DNA of 64,000 nucleotides from NCBI RefSeq assembly GCF_016745095.1, contig NZ_CP067087.1, positions 310,001-374,000 on the forward strand, given 5' to 3'. This DNA is from Croceicoccus sp. YJ47. Its GTDB lineage: Bacteria > Pseudomonadota > Alphaproteobacteria > Sphingomonadales > Sphingomonadaceae. The notes beneath the pieces are model-generated. The model was given only the letters and a program-made list of their open reading frames with translations, ran no database searches and was not told the DNA's origin. Positions 28,030 to 35,429 of this stretch are shown here, one piece after another. Made by a program: the position numbers and the translations under genes. How positions within the stretch are numbered: the first letter of the stretch is position 1; each line of letters starts with the position of its first letter.

Positions 28030-28057
28030 CTTGTCAAAAATCTCAGCGCTGTTATAC
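28030..28057 (+). promoter_or_regulatory. Probable sigma-70 promoter of tRNA-Asn
   Basis: CTTGTC at 28030-28035 and TTATAC at 28052-28057, 16 bp apart, fit an alphaproteobacterial housekeeping promoter (CTTGAC and TATAAT-like). Transcription would start near 28064, about 20 bases before the mature tRNA. Confidence 0.5.
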
Positions 28058-28084
28058 GCCCGGTCCTGCCTTGCAAAGGGCTGC

Positions 28085-28159
28085 TCCCCGATAGCTCAGC
28101 GGTAGAGTAGGTGACTGTTAATCACTTGGCCGTAGGTTCGAATCCTACTCGGGGAGCCA
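28085..28159 (+). tRNA. trnN: tRNA-Asn (anticodon GTT)
   Basis: The acceptor arm TCCCCGA (28085-28091) pairs with TCGGGGA (28149-28155), followed by discriminator G and an encoded CCA (28157-28159). The D arm is TAGCTCAGCGGTAGAG. The anticodon loop CTGTTAA carries GTT (Asn) on a GGTGA/TCACT stem, and the T arm contains GGTTCGAATCC. It is a complete cloverleaf. The following kilobase holds only decayed genes, a pattern seen where elements once used a tRNA as an attachment site. Confidence 0.96.
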
Positions 28160-28281
28160 CTATCTCTTTTCATCGACGTGCAATCTGGGGCAGGAACCTT
28201 GCGTTTCTGCTGTTTTTGCGCTGTCTGATGGTGCATGGAAGTGCATAAAAGAGCAGGTAATCGATACGCGCATGTGGGGCA

Positions 28282-28555
28282 TGGATTCGGTCCTCACCTG
28301 TCACGGATATGTCGGGCCGGGGACGTCTCGGTGCCAGCATCGCGGATCATTACAACGACACGAAGGTGACGAGCGAGAACAGCACCACCTTTGCCGATAG
28401 AACGCAGCGTCGCATCTTCGAAGAACGCTTGCGCAGACATAATGCGGACGCCGCGCTCGGCTACGAGCTGGGGCGCTTTTCGGTCAGGCTCAATGTGCGG
28501 TATCACGGGCCATGGACCGATCGCAGCGGCAATGCGAACGGCGATATATTTCCGT
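28282..28555 (+). pseudogene. Fragment of a TonB-dependent receptor barrel
   Basis: Open frame without a credible start. Its sequence TFADRTQRRIFEERLRRHNA then AALGYELGRFSVRLNVRYHG and PWTDRSGNANGDIF has the alternating pattern and wording of late beta-strands of TonB-dependent receptors. After GDIF the expected continuation (RVSDR) is found one frame over, and no C-terminal aromatic end follows. The fragment then runs into class V aminotransferase sequence. I read it as a receptor remnant left by deletion. No plug domain or signal peptide is present. The 120 bases between it and the tRNA show nothing I can identify. Confidence 0.5.
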
Positions 28556-28564
28556 GTTTCGGAT

Positions 28565-29550
28565 CGATGGTGAGCGTGAATCGCGACATCAGTTCCCATG
28601 TGCGGCGCAGCATGCGCGCAGACCTCAGCCATGTGCGCAAACAGGTCGCGTTTCCTGCGCGTCGATGTCGAGCAGGTCGCATTCACCCGCAACGCGATCG
28701 AAGCTTTGAAGGCAATAATCGGCGGATATAGCCGGGTCGACACGGTGGCGGGCAGCACGCTCGCCAAGCTCGATTACGACAGCATGCAGGACGCTATGAT
28801 CTCGGCCATGGCGGCACGGGGCGAAAATCGTCCGCACCGCCCTGCCCCGCAAGTCAGGCCAACATACTCACCGCCCACGAAGCGGCTTTCGATCGGCATC
28901 CGCGGCTCGGGCTCGTATTTTTGACGTATATAAGCCGCCGTGCCGGTCTGCGGATGCCCCTGCGGAAAATCGTCAGCATGGCACGCGCACCCGGCATCGA
29001 TGCCATCGTCGCTGCGGCATACGGCCTTGATCCGGTCAATTTAACGCTCCCCGATTTCGAGGCCGATTTCGTGGGCCTGAACCTGCGCCAATGGATCGGA
29101 GCGCCGCTTGGCGTGGGGCTTCCTATATCCCGCATGGCCGTCATCCACATCGATCTGCACGTCCAGACCGTGACCGTCGATTTCGCCGCCTTGGTGAGCG
29201 TTGCCGCGGCCCTGCGGTTTCAGGTGGCAATAACGGCGCCGCGCCGTGCCGCGGGGGCTGCGGGCGCTGTGCAACCGCTGGGTCGCGGAATGCGCGACGA
29301 TCGCGCTATCGAGGTGCTGTCCCCCGACGACCCGCGAATGCACGCGGGCATGACCGCGTTCCGGATGCGGGGGCAAACCTCGACCGAGGAGAACCGCACT
29401 CTGGCCGCGCAATTGCTCGACCGCTTCGGGATATTCACCGTCCTGCGCAGCGGATCGAACAGCGTTGCCTGCGTACGGGTTACACGGGCGCTGTTCGATT
29501 CGATGGCGGATGTCGATGCGCTGGCCGGTGCGCTGTGCCAGATTGCGCGC
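28565..29550 (+). pseudogene. Decayed class V aminotransferase (isopenicillin-N-epimerase-like)
   Basis: The homology is scattered over three frames. Pieces in order are VNRDISSHVRRSMRADLSHV (near 28575), VEQVAFTRNAIEALKAIIGG, KLDYDSMQDAM, AAFDRHPRLGLVFLTYISRR (near 28880), LRMPLRKIVSMARAPGIDAI, ADFVGLNLRQWIGAPLGVG, then IEVLSPDDPRMHAGMTAFRM to DVDALAGALCQIA (near 29545). Frame changes occur near 28650, 28830, 29115 and 29240-29300. The PLP lysine (normally NLHKWIGAP) is Gln, and the DAAH motif is AAAY, so catalysis is lost as well as the frame. Several independent lesions argue against a single sequencing error. Confidence 0.8.
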
Positions 29551-29581
29551 CTGATCCCGCTTCGCGCTCTGCTGATAAGCG

Positions 29582-29614
29582 AGAGGGCCCGGCGCATCGG
29601 CGACCGGGCCCTCT
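29582..29614 (-). terminator. Strong hairpin terminator
   Basis: AGAGGGCCCGG (29582-29592) pairs perfectly with CCGGGCCCTCT (29604-29614) over an 11-nt loop, 13 bases past the stop of the minus-strand gene at 29628. The U-run is poor, but stem strength and position suit transcript end formation. It also closes the pseudogene side. Confidence 0.6.
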
Positions 29615-29627
29615 GTCGTTTACGGGA

Positions 29628-30038
29628 TCAGCGACCGGCTTCGGCGTTGTTGCCCTGCTGCTGGCTCGCGGCCTTGGCCTGCGCTTCGGCCTGCATCCGC
29701 ATGCCCACCTCGGTCAGTCGATTGCCGAAGCTCTTGGCGAGCGGCTGACACTCGGCATTGGCGGCGGGAAGGTCGCCGATGATCGTCGGCAATGCGTCAT
29801 AGCTCATGACATCGCCGATCTTCTTGCCCGAGGACGCTTCGTAACGGCCCATGAAATAGGCCATGACCATGCCGATGCCGCGCTTCTGCTCCGGATCCTG
29901 CGCCTGCTCGCTGGCGAGAAGGGCCCACGCCGCACAGCGAAGGTTTTCTTCCGCGCCGTCCTGCGCGGCGGCCGGCATTGCCGACAGGGCGAGCGGGGCC
30001 GCCAGTGCGGTCATGGCGAGTTTCGTGATGGTCTTCAT
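29628..30038 (-). CDS. Small periplasmic protein of unknown function
   Basis: Protein of 136 residues. The ATG at 30038 has GGAGAT upstream and a clear signal peptide (TITKLAMTALAAPLALSAMPAAAQ). The mature part contains two Cys (NLRCAAWALLAS and AECQPLAKSF), which could form a disulfide in the periplasm, and ends in an Ala/Gln-rich tail. The region GIGMVMAYFMGRYEASSGKK looks helical. No catalytic motif or known family is evident to me. Monocistronic, with its own hairpin terminator. Confidence 0.7.
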   Translation of the reverse strand: MKTITKLAMTALAAPLALSAMPAAAQDGAEENLRCAAWALLASEQAQDPEQKRGIGMVMAYFMGRYEASSGKKIGDVMSYDALPTIIGDLPAANAECQPLAKSFGNRLTEVGMRMQAEAQAKAASQQQGNNAEAGR

Positions 30039-30158
30039 AAGATAATCTCCATATCGTTGGCCGCGCCATAGGAAATCGCGGCGCATAACCCAAGGGCCAT
30101 GCACCGCGAATGGAGGGACACACATTGCGCGCCGATGAAGCGCCGGATCTTTAACCCG

Positions 30159-31295
30159 TCAAACGCGCATCGGCATGAGCACGTAGAGCGCCGGACTGTC
30201 CGAATTCTGCCGGATCAGCGTGGGCGCACCGGCATCGGCGAGGTGCAGCTCGACATTATCGCCCTCGATCTGGGCGAGAATATCCTTCAGATAATTGGCG
30301 TTGAACCCGATCTCCAGCCCTTCGGCGCTGTAATCCGCGGCCAGTTCCTCCGCCGCCGTGCCATTGTCGGGGCTGGTCACCGAAAGCGTGACGCGATCCT
30401 GGTCGAGCGCCATCTTCACCGCGCGGGTCTTTTCCGTGGCGATGGTGGCCACCCGGTCCACGCCGGAGAAAAAGCTCTTGGGATCGAGCTTCAGCAGCTT
30501 GTCATTGCCGGTCGGGATCACGCGGCTGTAATCGGGGAACGTCCCGTCGATCAGCTTGCTGGTGAGCACGATGCCGCCCTCCCCGCCCATGGTGAAGCGG
30601 ATCTTCGACGCGGACAGATCGACCTGCACATTGGTGTCGAGCGATTCTTCGAGCAGCTTGCGCAATTCGGCGACGCATTTGCGCGGCACGATCACGTCGG
30701 GCATCCCCTCCGCCCCGTCCGGACGCGCCAGGGTAAAGCGCGCGAGCCGGTGCCCGTCGGTCGCCGCCGCCTTCAACACGGGCTGCCCGCCCGGCCCGTC
30801 CTCCGCCACGTGGAAGAAAATGCCATTGAGGTAGTAACGCGTCTCTTCGGTCGAAATCGCGAAGCGCGTCCGGTCGATGAGCTGCGCCAGCGTGGCAGCG
30901 GGAATCTCGAAGCTGGTCGGCAGGTCGCCTTCGACGATGGTCGGAAAATCGTCGCGCGGCAGGGTGGGAAGCTGAAACCGGCTGCGCCCTGCCTTTACCA
31001 CCATGCGATTGTCCGCGGTTTCCAGGCTGACCTGCGAACCGTCGGGCAATTTGCGCGCGATGTCGAACAACAGATGCGCCGACACGGTAATCGCGCCGGC
31101 GCTTTCCACGCTGGCCGCGCTCATCGTTTCGACGACCTGCAGATCGAGGTCGGTGGCCATCACCTTCACCCCGCCATCGGAGGATGCATCGATCAGCACG
31201 TTGGACAGGATGGGGATGGTATTGCGCCGCTCCACCACCGATTGCACGTGGCTGAGACTGTGCAGCAGGGTCGCGCGTTCGATCGTGGCCTTCAT
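30159..31295 (-). CDS. dnaN: DNA polymerase III beta sliding clamp
   Basis: Ring-shaped processivity clamp of 378 residues. It opens MKATIERATLLHSLSHVQSV and ERRNTIPILSNVLI, keeps MATDLDLQVVETM in domain 1, and ends in the canonical LYVLMPMRV tail. Three tandem clamp folds fit the length. The ATG at 31295 follows AGGGGGAATT; upstream in-frame codons to 31361 are not clamp-like. It is not next to dnaA or recF here, an arrangement that differs from the classic oriC cluster. Confidence 0.95.
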   Translation of the reverse strand: MKATIERATLLHSLSHVQSVVERRNTIPILSNVLIDASSDGGVKVMATDLDLQVVETMSAASVESAGAITVSAHLLFDIARKLPDGSQVSLETADNRMVVKAGRSRFQLPTLPRDDFPTIVEGDLPTSFEIPAATLAQLIDRTRFAISTEETRYYLNGIFFHVAEDGPGGQPVLKAAATDGHRLARFTLARPDGAEGMPDVIVPRKCVAELRKLLEESLDTNVQVDLSASKIRFTMGGEGGIVLTSKLIDGTFPDYSRVIPTGNDKLLKLDPKSFFSGVDRVATIATEKTRAVKMALDQDRVTLSVTSPDNGTAAEELAADYSAEGLEIGFNANYLKDILAQIEGDNVELHLADAGAPTLIRQNSDSPALYVLMPMRV

Positions 31296-31452
31296 TATAC
31301 TCAATTCCCCCTGTGCCCGGCGGCGGACATGCGCGGTGCGGGCAAAGTTCAATACGGCCAAACTTTCTTAGCGCCCACGCGCATCGGGGCAAGGCGAACA
31401 CACCGGGAACGCCGCGATTCGATTGCGTTTTGCGCGGAGTTTTCCCCCGCTG

Positions 31453-32892
31453 TCAGCGGAACGGCGGCTCGTTGAACGCACGCAGCTTGCGGCTGTGCAG
31501 GCGGGTGCCTTCCTCGCGCAGCAGGTCGCAGGTGCGGATGCCGATCTGCAGATGCGCGCCGATGGCCTCCTCGTAAAACTTGTTGGCCTGCCCCGGAAGC
31601 TTGATCTCGCCATGGATCGGCTTGTCCGACACGCAGAGCAGCGTCCCGTAAGGCACGCGGAAACGATAGCCCTGCGCCGCGATGGTGGCGCTTTCCATAT
31701 CGATACCGACCGCGCGCGACAGTGAAAGGCGCCGCGCCGTCGTGCTGATCTGCAATTCCCAGTTGCGGTCGTCGGTCGTGACCACCGTGCCGGTCCGCAT
31801 CCGCTGCTTGAGGCTGGCCCCTTCGGTCCCGCTCACATCCTCGGCTGCGGCGGCGAGCGCCTGCTGCACCTCGGCAATGGCGGGCAGGGGAATTTCGGGC
31901 GGCAGCACCGCGTCCAGCACGTGATCGTCGCGCAGATAGGCATGGGCGAGCACGTAATCGCCGATCTTTTGCGTCGGGCGCAAGCCGCCGCAATGCCCGA
32001 TCATCAGCCACGCCTCAGGCCGCAACACGGCGAGATGGTCGGTAATCGTCTTCGCATTCGAAGGCCCGACGCCGATATTGACGAGCGTGATGCCGCTACG
32101 CCCTTCACCGATGAGGTGGTAGGCCGGCATCTGGTGCCGCCGCCACGCCGTATCGGAGAGAAGCCCGCGCGCGCCCGTCGTCTCTTGATCGATGAACAAT
32201 CCGCCCGCCCCGGCGAGCGCCTGATACCGCCCCTGCCCGACCTGCGTGCCGGCCCATTCGACGAATTCGTCGACATAGCGGTGATAATTGGTGAACAGCA
32301 CGTATTTCTGAAAATGGTCGGGGTCGGTGCCGGTATAATGCGCGAGGCGTGCCAAGCTGAAATCCGTGCGCAACCCGTCGAACAGCGAGAGCGGCATCGG
32401 ATCGTCCGGATTGCCGATCTCGAACCCGTCGGCGAGTTCATCCCCGATCAGCGCGAGGTCGGTCGACGGAAAATGCCGCGCCAGCAATTGCGGGCTGACC
32501 CCGGCAAGATCGCGCCCCGCATTGCCGTCGAGGACGTAGGGAAACGGGATTTCCTGCCGCGAACGCTTCACGTCCACCTCGACCGGATAATCGGCCAGGA
32601 TGAGCGAAAGCTGCTCCCGCAGATATTCGGCGAACAACCGCGGCCTGGTCACGGTGGTGTTGTAATGCCCCCGCCGGTTGAGCCGCCCGAACGCGCGCGA
32701 AATATCCGACGGGTCGCCATCCCCCTTATAGGTGAGGCGCAGTTCGGGGTAGCAATAGCTGCCGTCGCTTCGCCGGGTGGAGGATGGCAGGCTGCCATCA
32801 TTGGCAAAGGCGGCAATGTCGGCGCGGAGCCGTTCGACCGCCTCGTCGTGCAGGCGGGTCAGTTCGGCAATGATCGTATCGGGTGTATCCAT
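31453..32892 (-). CDS. amn: AMP nucleosidase
   Basis: Hydrolyses AMP to adenine and ribose-5-phosphate, adjusting adenylate pools. The protein has 479 residues. The N-terminal AMP-nucleosidase domain contains YPELRLTYKG and RPRLFAEYLREQL; the C-terminal phosphorylase-like domain contains TLVNIGVGPSNAKT, WLMIGHCGGLRPTQ, and AVGIDMESATIAAQGYRF with the catalytic Asp/Glu region. It ends KLRAFNEPPFR, the usual Amn tail. The ATG is at 32892. Same strand as dnaN, with 157 bases between. Confidence 0.93.
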   Translation of the reverse strand: MDTPDTIIAELTRLHDEAVERLRADIAAFANDGSLPSSTRRSDGSYCYPELRLTYKGDGDPSDISRAFGRLNRRGHYNTTVTRPRLFAEYLREQLSLILADYPVEVDVKRSRQEIPFPYVLDGNAGRDLAGVSPQLLARHFPSTDLALIGDELADGFEIGNPDDPMPLSLFDGLRTDFSLARLAHYTGTDPDHFQKYVLFTNYHRYVDEFVEWAGTQVGQGRYQALAGAGGLFIDQETTGARGLLSDTAWRRHQMPAYHLIGEGRSGITLVNIGVGPSNAKTITDHLAVLRPEAWLMIGHCGGLRPTQKIGDYVLAHAYLRDDHVLDAVLPPEIPLPAIAEVQQALAAAAEDVSGTEGASLKQRMRTGTVVTTDDRNWELQISTTARRLSLSRAVGIDMESATIAAQGYRFRVPYGTLLCVSDKPIHGEIKLPGQANKFYEEAIGAHLQIGIRTCDLLREEGTRLHSRKLRAFNEPPFR

Positions 32893-32998
32893 CGGCGGCA
32901 GATAGCGCGCAATATCCTACATTTCAAAGGCAGACTGCACCGTTTTTCGATCCACGCCGATTCCGGCACGAACCACGATTCCGCGATCGGATACGAAA

Positions 32999-33032
32999 AC
33001 GGGCGCGGCACCCATCCGGATACCGCGCCCGT
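32999..33032 (-). terminator. Rho-independent terminator of the rpsF-rpsR-rplI operon
   Basis: ACGGGCGCGG (32999-33008) pairs perfectly with CCGCGCCCGT (33023-33032) around a 14-nt loop. On the minus strand TTTTCG follows, 33 bases after the rplI stop. An ATTTTT also follows on the plus strand, so the element could work both ways. Confidence 0.75.
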
Positions 33033-33064
33033 ATTTTTCCGACCAACGGCCGAAAAGCGACCGA

Positions 33065-33685
33065 TCAGGCCTGCTCTTCGCCCTCGGCTTCGTCTTCTGC
33101 GGATTCCTCCGGCTCGCCAGCGATTTCGCCCGGCTCGGCATTGGGATCACGCTCTTCGGTGAAGCCGCCGGTGTTCTGCGATTCTTCTTCGAACATCTGC
33201 GCCATCACGTCGATGCCCTGCGCCTGCAGCTCGGCTTCGTCGTCCGAACGGGCGACATTGGCCTTCACCGAGACGCTGACTTCGGGGTGAAGCACGACGC
33301 GCACGTCGAACATGCCGATGGTCTTGATCGGGCCGTCGAGCACGATCTGCGACTTGTTCACCTCGTGGCCCTTTTCGGTCAGGGCCGCGGCGATGTCGCG
33401 CACGTTGACCGAACCGTAAAGCTGACCCGAGTTGGACGATGCACGGATGAGGACGATTTCCTCGCCGTCGATCTTCTTGCCCTGCGCTTCGGCAGCGGTC
33501 CGCTTTTCGGCGTTTTCGGCTTCGAGCCGTTCGCGATTCGCCTCGAACACCTTGCGGTTCGATTCGTTGGCGCGAAGGGCCTTCTTATTGGGGAGCAGGA
33601 AATTGCGCGCGTAGCCGTCCTTGACGGACACGACATCGCCGATGCTGCCCAGCTTCTCGATACGTTCGAGGAGGATGATATCCAT
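33065..33685 (-). CDS. rplI: 50S ribosomal protein bL9 with long acidic tail
   Basis: Primary 23S-rRNA-binding ribosomal protein. The start MDIILLERIEKLGSIGDVVS and YARNFLLPNKKALRAN are the bL9 signature. At 206 residues it is about 55 longer than the usual 150. The extra C-terminus from about residue 150 is Glu/Asp-rich (PGEIAGEPEESAEDEAEGEE). Such tails are known in some alphaproteobacteria; their role is not established. Last gene of the S6-S18-L9 operon, 12 bases after rpsR. Confidence 0.96.
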   Translation of the reverse strand: MDIILLERIEKLGSIGDVVSVKDGYARNFLLPNKKALRANESNRKVFEANRERLEAENAEKRTAAEAQGKKIDGEEIVLIRASSNSGQLYGSVNVRDIAAALTEKGHEVNKSQIVLDGPIKTIGMFDVRVVLHPEVSVSVKANVARSDDEAELQAQGIDVMAQMFEEESQNTGGFTEERDPNAEPGEIAGEPEESAEDEAEGEEQA

Positions 33686-33697
33686 GGGTTTTCCTCC

Positions 33698-33922
33698 TTA
33701 CTTCACGATATAGGGCAGCAGGCCGATGTGGCGTGCGCGCTTGATCGCCTTCGACAGCTCGCGCTGCTTCTTGGCGGACACCGCGGTGATGCGGCTGGGA
33801 ACGATCTTGCCACGCTCGGACATGAAGCCCTGCAGCAGGCGCACGTCCTTGTAATCGATGGCGGGCGCGTTCTTTGCGGAGAACGGGCAGCTCTTGCGAC
33901 GACGGAAGAAAGGACGGGCCAT
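33698..33922 (-). CDS. rpsR: 30S ribosomal protein bS18
   Basis: 74 residues, [20 protein letters not shown] at the start and [19 protein letters not shown] at the end, the standard bS18 shape. It forms a heterodimer with S6 on the small subunit platform. The start overlaps the rpsF stop by one base (TAATG), which couples synthesis of the two partners. Confidence 0.97.
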   Translation of the reverse strand: MARPFFRRRKSCPFSAKNAPAIDYKDVRLLQGFMSERGKIVPSRITAVSAKKQRELSKAIKRARHIGLLPYIVK

Positions 33923-34305
33923 TAGCGGTCTCCCCGGCGGTTGCCGCCGCGATCGCCACGATCGCCGCCACGGCGGTCACGGTCGTTCTTGCGCATCATG
34001 ACGGAGGGTTCGTTGTCCATCTCGTCGATGCGGATGGTCATGTAGCGGATGACGTCTTCGTTGATGCGCGTCTGGCGCTCCAGCTCGGCAACGACGCCGG
34101 TGGGGGCGTCGATGTTCAGCATCACGAAATGCGCCTTGCGGTTGCGCTGAATCTTGTAGGCGAGGTTCTTCAGGCCCCAGGTTTCCGTGCGGACAACCTT
34201 GCCGTCATTGGCCTCGACGATTTCGGTGGCGGTGTTCGCAAGCGCATCGACCTGAGCCTGGCTCAGATCCTGACGCGCAAGGAACACATGCTCGTAAAGC
34301 GGCAT
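33922..34305 (-). CDS. rpsF: 30S ribosomal protein bS6
   Basis: 127 residues, beginning [20 protein letters not shown], with [20 protein letters not shown] typical of the S6 ferredoxin-like fold. The C-terminus is an Arg/Gly/Asp-rich extension ([17 protein letters not shown]), probably disordered and RNA-contacting. AAAGGAACGAGCGC precedes the ATG. First gene of the operon, with a leader hairpin upstream that may be an S6:S18 control site. Confidence 0.97.
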   Translation of the reverse strand: MPLYEHVFLARQDLSQAQVDALANTATEIVEANDGKVVRTETWGLKNLAYKIQRNRKAHFVMLNIDAPTGVVAELERQTRINEDVIRYMTIRIDEMDNEPSVMMRKNDRDRRGGDRGDRGGNRRGDR

Positions 34306-34395
34306 GCGCTCGTTCCTTTTACTCTAACCGATCGCTGGCGTGTCCGCACCATTGCGGGGCCCCTCCGGCTTTCTTCGTGTTCCCGCAATGCAGGA
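34306..34395 (-). promoter_or_regulatory. rpsF leader hairpin, candidate S6:S18 autoregulatory site
   Basis: In the 5' leader, CATTGCGG and CCGCAATG (34390-34383 and 34357-34350) form a perfect 8-bp stem. The loop includes the G/C-rich GCCGGAGGGGCC with a CCG trinucleotide. S6:S18 leader motifs are known to present a CCG element in a hairpin ahead of rpsF. No T-run follows, so it is not a terminator for the upstream DUF808 gene. Assignment by position and general shape only. Confidence 0.4.
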
Positions 34396-34449
34396 ACGTC
34401 CCGTGCCATACACGAGGCGGCGCCAGATGCAAGCCTTAGGCATGCACGC

Positions 34450-35388
34450 TCAATGCGCGCCGATGCGAAACACCTTGTGCAGGAGAATCGCGATCACGAA
34501 CCCCAGTGCCAGCCCCACCAATGCCGACACGGTCGCATAGCTCAACCAGCCCAGCACGCCGGACAATGCGCCAGTGGCCATTTCAACGTGGTGCTGAATG
34601 TCATGGACGACATGCGCCGGCCCCGGCACGCCCAGCTCCTCCAGCCCGTGCAGGATGATCCCGCCGCCGACCCACAGCATGGCGATCGTCCCGATGAACG
34701 ACAGCGCGTGCAGGAGAAACGGCATCCCTTTCAGCATGAGCCGCCCGGCCCGCTGCGACAGCGCGCTGCTTTTCTGCGACAGGTACAGCCCGATGTCGTC
34801 CATCTTCACGATGAGCGCGACCGCGCCATAGACCACGACGGTAATCCCGATCCCGATGATGGCCAGCACCGCCGCCCGCGACAGCAGCGTTTCCGCCGCC
34901 ACGGAATTGAGCGTGATGGCCATGATCTCGGCCGAGAGAATGAGATCGGTGCGGATCGCCGCCGATGCGCGTTCGTTTTCGAAGGCGGCAGGATCCTCGA
35001 TCGGTTCGTCGATGGTCTTGCCCTGTTTCTTCGCGCCGAGCTTCTCCATCACCTTTTCCGCCCCTTCGTAGGACAGGTAGCACCCGCCCAGCATCAGGAT
35101 CGGCGTGATGGTCCAGGGCAGGAATTCGCTGAGCAGAAGCGCGGCGGGCAGGAGGATGATCAGCTTGTTGAAGAAGCTGCCCTTGGCGATGCGCCACACG
35201 ATGGGCAATTCGCGCTTGGGCGAAAGGCCGGTGACGTAGGACGGCGCGACGGCGGCATCGTCGATGACCACGCCGGCCGCCTTCGTCCCTGCGCGCGATG
35301 CGGCAATGCCGACGTCGTCGACCGAGGCCGCCGCGGCGCGCGCGATCACCGCAATATCGTCGAACAACGCTACCAGACCTGTGGCCAA
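34450..35388 (-). CDS. DUF808 (YedI-like) inner-membrane protein
   Basis: 312 residues with the family lead ATGLVALFDDIAVIARAAA and VTGLSPKRELPIVW. Several hydrophobic helices follow (NKLIILLPAALLLSEFLPW, AVLAIIGIGITVVVYGAVAL, VSALVGLALGFVIAILLH). A cytoplasmic loop carries GAKKQGKTIDEPIEDPAAFE. The family is widespread, with no settled function. Same strand as rpsF but about 145 bases upstream of it; the ribosomal leader lies between. Confidence 0.85.
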   Translation of the reverse strand: MATGLVALFDDIAVIARAAAASVDDVGIAASRAGTKAAGVVIDDAAVAPSYVTGLSPKRELPIVWRIAKGSFFNKLIILLPAALLLSEFLPWTITPILMLGGCYLSYEGAEKVMEKLGAKKQGKTIDEPIEDPAAFENERASAAIRTDLILSAEIMAITLNSVAAETLLSRAAVLAIIGIGITVVVYGAVALIVKMDDIGLYLSQKSSALSQRAGRLMLKGMPFLLHALSFIGTIAMLWVGGGIILHGLEELGVPGPAHVVHDIQHHVEMATGALSGVLGWLSYATVSALVGLALGFVIAILLHKVFRIGAH

Positions 35389-35429
35389 TGCAATTCCCCT
35401 TCAAATGTCCTGCCGCGGGCGACGCCCGT

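Noticed and set aside
28160-28281. AT-richer stretch after tRNA-Asn examined for an integrase or a second copy of the tRNA 3' end
   Set aside because: I could find neither an integrase frame nor a repeat of the tRNA end in the following sequence by eye; the region is left unassigned.
29628-30038. Small periplasmic gene considered as part of the tRNA-Asn decay region
   Set aside because: It has an intact frame, a good ribosome site, a signal peptide and its own terminator, so it is a functional neighbour.
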